A DNA stretch of 13,783 nt from Rhodocyclaceae bacterium UBA1310 (GTDB lineage Bacteria; Pseudomonadota; Gammaproteobacteria; Burkholderiales; Rhodocyclaceae), in contig DBTS01000040.1 in the NCBI GenBank assembly GCA_002307175.1, positions 4,722 to 18,504 on the forward strand, given 5' to 3'. Below are positions 1 to 6,781 of the stretch, one piece after another. Both the position numbers and the translations under genes were made by a program. Within the stretch, counting starts at the first letter, position 1. Every line of letters starts with the position of its first letter. The notes below the pieces were generated by a model. It searched no databases, was not told the origin of the DNA, and was given only the letters and a program-made list of their open reading frames with translations.

Positions 1-93
1 GGGGCCTACAAGGCCACGCTCTTTCTCAAACCACACTTCCAGCTTGAAGAGCTGACAACCTCGATCCGCCTTGTGGCCGATCTGCCTGCGTAA
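1..93 (+). CDS. tssC: TssC (VipB/ImpD) sheath large subunit, C-terminal end only
   Basis: The first 30 codons, read from base 1, end at a TAA (91-93) that is followed at once by a second TAA. The peptide contains the stretch LFLKPHFQLEELT followed by a leucine/valine-rich end (RLVADLPA), which I recognise as the conserved C-terminus of TssC, the large subunit of the contractile T6SS sheath. TssC pairs with TssB to form the cytoplasmic sheath whose contraction drives the Hcp tube outward. The gene begins upstream of the window, so nothing can be said about its other domains. It lies 18 bases upstream of hcp, the usual tssB-tssC-hcp order, which supports the call even though only a short piece is visible. 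Confidence 0.88.
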   Translation, partial: GAYKATLFLKPHFQLEELTTSIRLVADLPA

Positions 94-111
94 TAACTTT
101 TCCTGGAGCAA

Positions 112-696
112 ATGGATATGGACTTGATTCTTCTTCAACCCGGGGATGATGCAATCTTCGGCGGAAAAATCGCTGGAGCGAACGGTAGCACCGGCATCGA
201 CAACACATGGCGCGATAAGGTACTCAATCTCGGCCCTTGCCTGGAACTGGTATCGATACACCAGGGCATGAAGCAACAAACCACCACTGATGTCAGCAAT
301 TTGGCGCGGACTTCGGGGCGGCCAATTATCACCGAGTTTACGTGTGTGAAATATGTCGACAAGACATCGGTGAAGTTCTATGACTATTGCTTGCGTGCGG
401 AACCGCTTGGCAAGGGACCGAAGAACCCGACGATGATCTATATCGGACGCAATTCGGCCGATGCCACTGCCAACATCATGACCTTTGCGCTACGTGACGC
501 AATCATCACCGAGATCCAGTTTCAGTCTCATCCTGATGACATGCCAACGGAGCAGTTCAAGCTCAACTTTACCGAGATCCTCTGGACTTACACGGTGCAA
601 CTGCCGGAAGTGAGTTCGGGCGGGAACATGAAAGCTGGCTGGAGCCTGTTGCGCAATCGCCCCATCGGGGAACTCACCGATGCGGTTACCGGCTAA
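112..696 (+). CDS. hcp: Hcp (TssD) tube protein
   Basis: This encodes Hcp, the hexameric ring protein that stacks into the T6SS inner tube, is secreted, and can carry small effectors in its lumen. The 194-residue product has Hcp landmarks: a tract ending in TSGRPIITEF near residue 70, followed by KYVDKTSVKFYDYCL (the family's conserved K-Y-[VI]-D-K), and a late FKLNFTEILWTYTVQ strand that usually closes the barrel. It is somewhat longer than the common 160-172 residues, with extra sequence at both ends. Two starts are possible: ATG 112 and ATG 118. A GGAG at 105-108 lies 3 bases before the first and 9 before the second, so 118 (192 residues) fits spacing better, although the longer form is given here. 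A hairpin follows the gene, which may let hcp be expressed more strongly than the baseplate genes behind it. Confidence 0.95.
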   Translation: MDMDLILLQPGDDAIFGGKIAGANGSTGIDNTWRDKVLNLGPCLELVSIHQGMKQQTTTDVSNLARTSGRPIITEFTCVKYVDKTSVKFYDYCLRAEPLGKGPKNPTMIYIGRNSADATANIMTFALRDAIITEIQFQSHPDDMPTEQFKLNFTEILWTYTVQLPEVSSGGNMKAGWSLLRNRPIGELTDAVTG

Positions 697-746
697 GCGC
701 GATCCGTTGTTCAAGTGGTCTGTCTGCGGTCTTGCTTAAGAGGCCA

Positions 747-781
747 GCGGGGGGCACGCATCGTCGTGCCGCCCGCCTTTT
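747..781 (+). terminator. Intrinsic terminator or attenuator after hcp
   Basis: Arms GCGGGGGGCACG (747-758) and CGTGCCGCCCGC (765-776) pair over 12 positions with one G:G mismatch (752/771), around the 6-base loop CATCGT. The stem is followed by C and four T residues (777-781). This is a strong GC-rich hairpin with a short T tract, 50 bases after the hcp stop and 56 bases before the tssE start. Because the following genes clearly belong to the same system, I infer partial termination that lowers tssE and downstream expression relative to hcp. The T run is short, so it could also act as an mRNA 3' stabiliser or processing site. Confidence 0.65.
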
Positions 782-828
782 GTAGTCAAGCCTGGATTGT
801 TGTCCTGTTTTCTGTTGGTTATGTCATT

Positions 829-832
829 GGAG
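829..832 (+). promoter_or_regulatory. Shine-Dalgarno site that sets the tssE start
   Basis: GGAG ends 5 bases before ATG 838. The reading frame is open upstream to a GTG at 715, but the upstream codons overlap the hairpin and have no good ribosome site or family similarity. This site therefore places the tssE start at 838. Confidence 0.75.
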
Positions 833-837
833 TAATC

Positions 838-1218
838 ATGCCTTACCTGCTGGAACGACTTGCCGCACGTCCCTTAGGCCCTGACGGCCGAGCCGAGCCT
901 TTCGATGAATCCGCCGCGATTCAGGCACAGATTCAGCGGTTGTTTGCCAGTCGTACCCTGCACGACAGTGGCGCGTCTGCGGTGCTGAAGTGGGGCTTGC
1001 CGAATGTGGTCGAAATGGGGCACTGCGATATACCTGCGCTGGTCCGCTACGCCGAGCAGGCACGACGTGCGATTGTGCAACACGAACCGCGCCTGAAGGA
1101 CGTCATCGTCACGGTGGAGCCGCAGGACGATGTGCTTGTGCCCGTGCGCCTGCAGATCACCGCTACATTGGCCGGCCGCGGTGAAGCCTGTCGTTTCGGC
1201 GTTCAATTGTCGCGCTAA
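838..1218 (+). CDS. tssE: TssE baseplate protein (GpW/Gp25 family)
   Basis: TssE is the T6SS homologue of phage T4 gp25, a baseplate wedge protein that helps start sheath polymerisation in the cytoplasm. The 126-residue product opens with MPYLLERLA, has a helix carrying the IQAQIQRLFASR stretch, then VLKWGLPNV near residues 50-58, which matches the family's Y/W-G-L-P-[DN] motif. It ends with alternating hydrophobic strands (VIVTVEP, LVPVRLQITATL, FGVQLSR). It is slightly shorter than many TssE proteins (about 140-170) but looks complete. The frame stays open upstream to GTG 715; I chose ATG 838 because a GGAG lies 5 bases before it and because the TssE-like sequence begins there. tssF starts 11 bases after its stop. 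Confidence 0.9.
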   Translation: MPYLLERLAARPLGPDGRAEPFDESAAIQAQIQRLFASRTLHDSGASAVLKWGLPNVVEMGHCDIPALVRYAEQARRAIVQHEPRLKDVIVTVEPQDDVLVPVRLQITATLAGRGEACRFGVQLSR

Positions 1219-1229
1219 GGATAGCAAGC

Positions 1230-3062
1230 ATGCAGGCGAGCGCCGAGCGACTCAAAAGCATCTTCCAGCAGGAAATCAGTGCCCTGCGGGACGAGGCGCG
1301 CGAGTTTGCGCAGGACTATCCGGAGCAGGCGGACGCTTTGGGATTTCACAGCGGGCGCTCGCAGGATCCGCATGTCGAGATGCTGATGCAGTCTTTTTCC
1401 TACCTCACCGGCCGTTTGCGTTATCAGCTGGAGCTGGACCAGGCGCAGTTGCCCAATGCGCTCATGGCGGATCTGTACCCGCATATGGAGGGCCCCTTGC
1501 CATCGATGCTGGTGGCGAGCATAGACGTTGCTTTGAACGGTCAGAAATATGGGAAAGGCGTGGCTCTGGCGCGCGCACGACAGGTGACTGCAAAGCTGCC
1601 AGGAGATCAGGGCGGACAGCTGACCTGCACCTTCCGTACGGGCTGGGAGACGTTGTTGTGGCCCCTGCGTGTGCGCGATGTGGCGATTACCTCGCCAGAC
1701 GACTACTCGCTGCTACTGCGCGACCATCCTAATTTGCGCAGCGTCCTGCGCGTCACGATTGATTGCGAGGGTAGCGAAACCCTGGCGCAATTGCAGCCAC
1801 GCCAGCTACGCTTCTTCCTTAGTCCGGAGGGAGGCCCCGCACATGCGCTGCATGCCTTGTTGTCGGCGCATCTGGAAGGTGTGGCCGTTCATGAAGATCC
1901 CCAGGCTGCGGGCCACGTGCCGCGCATGTTGCCAACGGGGTGTCTGCGGTGGTGCGGCTTCGACGAGGATGAGTCCCTGTTGCCGGGAAGCGATCATGCG
2001 CATCCAGCCTACCGCGTCCTGCAGGAGTATTTCGCGTTCCCCGAGAAATTTCTGTTCTTCGAGATTGATCAGCTCGCCGTCGAGCAGGCCGGTCGTACCT
2101 TGGATGTGTTGTTCCTGCTTGATACGCCATCGGACGCCAGCTTGCGCCTGACTCCGAATGCGCTCGCCCTTAATTGCGTGCCGCTGGTGAACCTGTATGC
2201 GCAACGCATTGATCCGCTGCATCTTGATCACACGCGTTATGAGTACCGCCTGACCGGTGATGTGGCGCAGCACCGCAATTGCGAAATCTATCGTATTGAA
2301 CAATTGCAGGCCATCCGGCCGGACGGGCCGCCCCGGCCAATCTCGCCTTACTTCGCGATGGATCATTTTCAGCGCATTGAGGCACAGGATTATTTCTACT
2401 TCATGCGGCGCGAAGAGAGCCAGCTCTCACGTACGGGTGGTACCGAGCTTTACGTATCCTTTCTCGACGCGAACTTTCAGGTGACCGATCCCGCTGACGA
2501 GATCATTGTCGGTAGCGCGTTGTGCACCAATCGCCGCACGCCCGAGCGTTTGCGCGTGGGTGAGAACCTTCAGGTGGAGGGCGCTTCGTCGAACGCCAGC
2601 ATGCATGTTGTGTTGCGTCCCACTGCGCATCAGAGCCCAACGCTGACTGGCACACGCCCGTGGGCGCTGGCCTCGCAGCTCTCGCTCAATCACCTGTCGC
2701 TGGCTGGTGGCGAACAGGCGCTAGCCACGCTGAAAGAGCTGCTGCGGCTACATGTCGGGCCCAGCAGCACGTTGGGGCATCGGGTCATCGACGGGCTCCG
2801 CGAGATCCATTGCCGCCCCTTGATGCGTTGGGTCCAGGAAGCCGGGCGACGTGCCTATGTGCAGGGTCTGGATATCACCATCATGCTGGACCACACCCAT
2901 TTCGAGGAGAGCAGCCCGATCTTGTTTGCCGACGTGCTACGCCGGTTTTTTGCGCTGTATGCCGCCATCAACACGGTGGTGCAGCTCAGCGTTCAGCTCA
3001 ATAACGTCAAGGGAGTGGTCAAGCAATGGCCTCCGGCTGCTGGCGCGCAAGCACTCCTCTGA
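1230..3062 (+). CDS. tssF: TssF baseplate protein (VasA/ImpG family)
   Basis: TssF forms the wedge of the T6SS baseplate with TssE, TssG and TssK and helps position the VgrG spike. The 610-residue product has the usual family length. Its N-terminus carries the conserved order seen in TssF: an early E-[IL]-x-x-L-R-x-E-A-R-E-F stretch, then FHSGRSQDPHVEMLMQSFSY near residues 40-65, and DLYPHMEGPLPSMLV near residues 80-95. A late HVVLRPTAHQSPTL-type segment near residue 460 and a basic C-terminal third are also consistent with the family. ATG 1230 follows a weak AAGGA at the end of tssE. The 3' end overlaps tssG by 37 bases in another frame, a common arrangement for tssF-tssG that suggests coupled synthesis of two proteins that bind each other. 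Confidence 0.95.
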   Translation: MQASAERLKSIFQQEISALRDEAREFAQDYPEQADALGFHSGRSQDPHVEMLMQSFSYLTGRLRYQLELDQAQLPNALMADLYPHMEGPLPSMLVASIDVALNGQKYGKGVALARARQVTAKLPGDQGGQLTCTFRTGWETLLWPLRVRDVAITSPDDYSLLLRDHPNLRSVLRVTIDCEGSETLAQLQPRQLRFFLSPEGGPAHALHALLSAHLEGVAVHEDPQAAGHVPRMLPTGCLRWCGFDEDESLLPGSDHAHPAYRVLQEYFAFPEKFLFFEIDQLAVEQAGRTLDVLFLLDTPSDASLRLTPNALALNCVPLVNLYAQRIDPLHLDHTRYEYRLTGDVAQHRNCEIYRIEQLQAIRPDGPPRPISPYFAMDHFQRIEAQDYFYFMRREESQLSRTGGTELYVSFLDANFQVTDPADEIIVGSALCTNRRTPERLRVGENLQVEGASSNASMHVVLRPTAHQSPTLTGTRPWALASQLSLNHLSLAGGEQALATLKELLRLHVGPSSTLGHRVIDGLREIHCRPLMRWVQEAGRRAYVQGLDITIMLDHTHFEESSPILFADVLRRFFALYAAINTVVQLSVQLNNVKGVVKQWPPAAGAQALL

Positions 3063-4180
3063 ACCAATTTGTTATCGCCCGCTTCGGCTCCTTCAACGTC
3101 TTCCAGTTGATGCGTCTGCTGCTGCAACGCGATAACGCAAGCTGTTGGCCCACAGGGCAGCGGCTGCGGTTTCGCGCCGAATTGGGAGCGGGTTTTCAGG
3201 GGGCAGAGATTACCGGTTTGCAAGCGTCACCGACGCCGCGTCGCGTCGCACGTTTTGCGCAAGACGTGAGCGAGGTTTTGCCTGACCAGATCACGTTGCG
3301 CACGCCCAACTATTGCCTTGCCAGCGAACTCGGGCCATTGCCTGTTCCCTTTCTCGAATGGGTTCGCGCGCAGCAGCGCGTCGGGGACGGTGCGATGGCA
3401 GCCTTCCTGAACGTATTCAATCAGCGTATCCATGTGCTGCGCTACGAGCTGAAACTACGCAGTCTGCGCGCGCTGGATCCGGCCATGCCCATCGATACGC
3501 GCTACGCGGCACAATTGGCGGCACTGATGGGGCTGGGCTTGCCGGGTCAGCAAGCGCAGATTCCGCTGCCCAAACGTGCATGGCTAGGCATGGCCGGGCT
3601 GTTGGTCAATAACCGGCGTAGCGCGGAAGTCGTGGCACTGGTGCTCTCGCGCTATCTCGGCGTATCGGTACGCTTGCAGACGATGGTGGGGCGCTGGCGC
3701 AGTATCGAAGCTTGCGACCGCACCATGCTTGGCCGGCATGACATCCGCCTTGGCCAAAGCAGCCTGCTCGGGCATTGCATGTGGGATAGCCAGGCCGGGG
3801 TACGCCTGGAGATCGGACGATTGCGTTTTGAACAGGTCGTGCAGTTGCTGCCGTTGCGTGTCTCGCGTGCCGGCGAGTCTTTGCCAGTATCACGTTATGC
3901 ATCCTTCGCCAGTTTGATCCACTTGCTGCTGGATCGTCGTCATGATTGCGATGTACAGATCGAAGTAGCCGCCGGCAGTGTTCCATCGTCGCATCTCAAC
4001 TGCGCCGGGCATGGCATCGGCCTGCGCCTGGGGCAGACGGCCTGGCTGATTACCGATGGCGTCCAGCAACGGCCCACACCCACATTCATCGGCCCGATGC
4101 CTTTGGGCATGGTCAGTGCTGTGCGCTTCCGGGTCAATGCCTATGACGTTGATATGCCGTGCAGTGAGGTGGCCGCATGA
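3026..4180 (+). CDS. tssG: TssG baseplate protein (VasB/ImpH family)
   Basis: TssG is the baseplate wedge partner of TssF, and two TssF bind one TssG in known systems. The 384-residue product begins with a short tail and then the FGSFNVFQLMRLLLQ segment (about residues 20-34), which corresponds to the family's N-terminal F-x-F-F-Q-x-x-R-L-L motif. It continues with FVTP-like and LGPLPVPFLEWV (about residues 103-115), matching the conserved G-P-L-P-x-P-[FY] element, and FLNVFNQRI (about 127-135), matching the F-[LF]-D-[IM]-F-x-x-R motif. ATG 3026 lies 10 bases after GGGAG (3011-3015) inside tssF, and no other in-frame start keeps the N-terminal motif. The stop overlaps the vgrG start as ATGA (4177-4180). 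Confidence 0.93.
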   Translation: MASGCWRASTPLNQFVIARFGSFNVFQLMRLLLQRDNASCWPTGQRLRFRAELGAGFQGAEITGLQASPTPRRVARFAQDVSEVLPDQITLRTPNYCLASELGPLPVPFLEWVRAQQRVGDGAMAAFLNVFNQRIHVLRYELKLRSLRALDPAMPIDTRYAAQLAALMGLGLPGQQAQIPLPKRAWLGMAGLLVNNRRSAEVVALVLSRYLGVSVRLQTMVGRWRSIEACDRTMLGRHDIRLGQSSLLGHCMWDSQAGVRLEIGRLRFEQVVQLLPLRVSRAGESLPVSRYASFASLIHLLLDRRHDCDVQIEVAAGSVPSSHLNCAGHGIGLRLGQTAWLITDGVQQRPTPTFIGPMPLGMVSAVRFRVNAYDVDMPCSEVAA

Positions 4181-6774
4181 ACGCACCGATCTTCGAAGTT
4201 GCCCGTACCGCCGTTACAGCAGTACCCGGTCAGGTACTGCTGTACCTCGAATGCGAGATCGCGCTGGCCAATGGCCAGGTGCTTGGCAGTGAGACCTTCC
4301 GTCTGGTGAGTTTCGAAGGTAAGGAACATGTCTCGGAGCCTTTTGAATTTTCGCTGATCCTGCATGGCGATACAGATCCTGCTGCCGACGCGTTGGTGTT
4401 CTCGCGACTGATCGGGCGCCCGGTCAATGTCGGCATCGGCATGAGTGATGCGCCCGCTGTCGCAGGGCGCAATGTGTACGTGAAGACCAACCCGCAGGGC
4501 GAGAAACTGCCATTGGCGATCTTCAACGGCATGGTTGCCAGCTTCGGCATGCAGGAGCCGGGCGTTTATCAGCTGGTGATGCGTCCCGCCCTGTGGCGTA
4601 TGAGCTTGACCAACAATTACCGCATGCATCGCCAGATGAACGTGTGCGAGGTGCTTGCCGCCCTGTGTCGCGAGCACCGCGTGAACGCAAACTTCGATGC
4701 GATTGGCGGGCCGGACAACATCGCGCTCACGCGAGTGCAGGACTGGCTTCAGGCGGGGGAGAGCGATTACGAATTCATGCGGCGCCTGATGGGTAAGGCA
4801 CATGTCTTCTTTTACTTCACGCACCAGTACGGCCAGCACATGCTGGTCTTCGCCAATCGTGCCAGCTATCCGGTAGCGATCGGCGAAGACCGCGCCTTGC
4901 GCTACACCTGGACTTCGGAAGAAGAACTTGGCCTGCATCAGTCGGATGTCATTTCTCAGTACAGCTTCCAGCAGAGTCTGGGGTGTAGTGGCGTGCACGG
5001 CGTATTCACCAGCGAAGAGCAAGCGGCCAGCGTTGATAACCGTATCGCCAGCTATGCAAGCTTTCGCGCGGCGAGCGCGCCGGATGTCGGCGAGCTGCCA
5101 TTTCATCAGTACCGCGTGTTCCAGTACGGCGGCAGCAACAATGAAGTGCGCCACTACACGCTTGCCTCGCAGGATGCGTTGCAGACGGCCAACAGCCAGC
5201 TAAGCGGCGCCAGCTATTGCCCGCTGCTGCGCGTTGGGCACCAGTTCCGCATGACGGCGGCTGGGCAGCCTGTGCGACCGGAGCTGGAGCGAGCCCATTT
5301 TGTGCTGACCGAGGTAAGCCATCACGCCACGCTCGATGGCGAATACAGCAACCAATTTCAGGCCAGCGATGCTGCCGGTCTGATCACCCCGCTATCCATA
5401 TCGGATACCCAGCAAGGCGCCGTGCTGGCGAAGGTCGTGGCACTTCGAAATTTGCCTTCGCCTCGCGGCTGGCCGTACTACACGCCTGACAATTTCGATA
5501 TGCAGGAAGCGTTGCTGCAGGATGCTCAGGGCGTGTCGACCACGCTGCAGGCCAAGGGCGTGTATGTGCGGTTTTCGACCGAGGACGATGGTGGTGATCC
5601 AGTATGGGTGAAACTCATGCCATCAATGCAGACCGTGCCCGAGGTGGGAACCATGGTGCTGGTCTCGCGGGCTAACGATGAGTCGGAATTGCCCGAAATC
5701 CAAGCCATTCATTCCGACGGCAGCTCGGTAGTCACGCCCTCTGACTGGACTGCCCACACCCAGGTTGGCAACAGTTTTTCAACGAGTTATGGCGATGGGA
5801 AAAGCATTCGCTTTGGTACGCGCTGGTCGGGTGGCGATACCGATGTGGCGATCAAAATAGTCGAGTCGGCCTATGACAGAAAACTGTTCCGCGATGCCAG
5901 TTACTCGCGCGGCGGGAGCTATAGCTATTCATGTTCGGAAGACATGGAGAAGGGCATGCTGGGCGAGAGCTGGTCTTACGGCTCCAACTACAGCAATTCC
6001 TGGAGCAAGGAAAGCAAGAGCTTTTCCGCTACCGCCCGCAGCTATCACGAGTCGGTAACCGGGGTCTGCGATCTCTCGCAGGTATCCACCGAAGCGACGG
6101 AGCCTGAGGCGTTGGCCGCCGTGCAGGCCAGCAAAAGCGTGGTGATTGGCGACACCTATAGCACAAGCAAGAGTACCGGCAAAACCAAAGGGGTCTCGAC
6201 CTACAACGGCTCGGTGGAGAACATCACAACGCACAACGGCCAGGTGAGTTCGAGCACCACGCACAACGGCAAGGTCAGCGGCGTTACCACGATCAATGCC
6301 GATTCGGAGAATACTTCAACGGTCACGGGGACGAGCACCACCACTACCACGCATGCAATTGTCCATAACTTTACCGCAATCGGGGCGCAGAGCAGTTCTA
6401 CGGCTATCGGTGCCAGCAACAGTAACGACTCAATTGGTATCAGCAACGGCAACTCTGCGACTGGCGTGCGGAACCAGAATTCGCTGACCGGTGTTGTCAT
6501 CGAAACGAGCCTGCAAGGCAGCGTGAACAACGCATCCATCACGGGCATCTCGGCCGGATTGTCGGTGACCGGCTCAAATAACTCGCTTGGCGTTACCGGC
6601 GATCACAACGCAGTCACTGTCACCGGCGCCAGCACCACGGTGAATGTGGTTGGCGAATCCACCAGCGTCGACATCCTCAGTTCCGGGCTGTCGTTGTCGG
6701 TCAAGGGGGCCATGGTCAGCATCGACATTAGTGGCCCGTCGATCAAGATCCCGATCATCATGATGGTCATGTGA
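4177..6774 (+). CDS. vgrG: VgrG (TssI) spike protein with long repeat beta-helix
   Basis: VgrG forms the trimeric spike at the tip of the Hcp tube, the equivalent of phage gp27 fused to gp5, and is expelled with its cargo. The 865-residue product has a gp27-like N-terminal region (about residues 20-400; LGSETFRLVSFEGKEHVSEP near 29-48), then a gp5 OB-like region (about 455-530; KGVYVRFSTEDDGGDPVWVK, VGTMVLVSRAND). A serine- and tyrosine-rich segment follows (575-628). The tail is a strict repeat array: 8 ten-residue units (653-732), then 14 nine-residue units (733-858), then the hydrophobic end PIIMMVM. I saw no toxin domain after the helix. The tail does not look like the common DUF2345 extension. 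The start is coupled to tssG by ATGA, and the next gene follows after 7 bases. Confidence 0.95.
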   Translation: MNAPIFEVARTAVTAVPGQVLLYLECEIALANGQVLGSETFRLVSFEGKEHVSEPFEFSLILHGDTDPAADALVFSRLIGRPVNVGIGMSDAPAVAGRNVYVKTNPQGEKLPLAIFNGMVASFGMQEPGVYQLVMRPALWRMSLTNNYRMHRQMNVCEVLAALCREHRVNANFDAIGGPDNIALTRVQDWLQAGESDYEFMRRLMGKAHVFFYFTHQYGQHMLVFANRASYPVAIGEDRALRYTWTSEEELGLHQSDVISQYSFQQSLGCSGVHGVFTSEEQAASVDNRIASYASFRAASAPDVGELPFHQYRVFQYGGSNNEVRHYTLASQDALQTANSQLSGASYCPLLRVGHQFRMTAAGQPVRPELERAHFVLTEVSHHATLDGEYSNQFQASDAAGLITPLSISDTQQGAVLAKVVALRNLPSPRGWPYYTPDNFDMQEALLQDAQGVSTTLQAKGVYVRFSTEDDGGDPVWVKLMPSMQTVPEVGTMVLVSRANDESELPEIQAIHSDGSSVVTPSDWTAHTQVGNSFSTSYGDGKSIRFGTRWSGGDTDVAIKIVESAYDRKLFRDASYSRGGSYSYSCSEDMEKGMLGESWSYGSNYSNSWSKESKSFSATARSYHESVTGVCDLSQVSTEATEPEALAAVQASKSVVIGDTYSTSKSTGKTKGVSTYNGSVENITTHNGQVSSSTTHNGKVSGVTTINADSENTSTVTGTSTTTTTHAIVHNFTAIGAQSSSTAIGASNSNDSIGISNGNSATGVRNQNSLTGVVIETSLQGSVNNASITGISAGLSVTGSNNSLGVTGDHNAVTVTGASTTVNVVGESTSVDILSSGLSLSVKGAMVSIDISGPSIKIPIIMMVM
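6133..6372 (+). repeat. Eight decapeptide repeats in VgrG
   Basis: Codons 653-732 of vgrG divide into eight ten-residue units: KSVVIGDTYS, TSKSTGKTKG, VSTYNGSVEN, ITTHNGQVSS, STTHNGKVSG, VTTINADSEN, TSTVTGTSTT and TTTHAIVHNF. Glycine occupies position 6 in six of eight. I infer these are the membrane-proximal turns of the trimeric spike beta-helix; they run without a gap into a nine-residue array. Confidence 0.85.
6373..6750 (+). repeat. Fourteen nonapeptide repeats in VgrG
   Basis: Codons 733-858 of vgrG divide into fourteen nine-residue units with consensus x-[VIL]-T-G-x-x-x-x-[VLN]: for example TAIGASNSN, DSIGISNGN, SVTGSNNSL, GVTGDHNAV, TVTGASTTV. Glycine is at position 4 in 13 of 14 units; the exception is DILSSGLSL. 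The array resembles the VxGxxxxx octads of phage T4 gp5, but with a nine-residue period. Seven residues (PIIMMVM) close the protein. Confidence 0.88.
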
Positions 6775-6781
6775 GCCGATC

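Noticed and set aside
797..825. Possible promoter before tssE (TTGTTG, 17 bases, TATGTC)
   Set aside because: Only three of six positions match at each box, no better than expected by chance in this short gap.
715..837. Upstream 41-codon extension of tssE from GTG 715
   Set aside because: It runs through the hairpin, has no good ribosome site and adds a non-conserved hydrophobic leader. ATG 838 with GGAG is better.
4141..5154. 337-codon minus-strand frame opposite tssG and vgrG
   Set aside because: It lies across two well-supported + strand genes and has no recognisable family features.
6133..6750. Tandem DNA repeats as a possible phase-variable tract
   Set aside because: The repeat is at protein level. 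Codons differ between units and no long identical DNA repeat is present, so slippage is unlikely.
5899..6774. C-terminal effector domain on VgrG
   Set aside because: The whole region is low-complexity and periodic repeat ending in a short hydrophobic cap; no enzymatic motif could be recognised.
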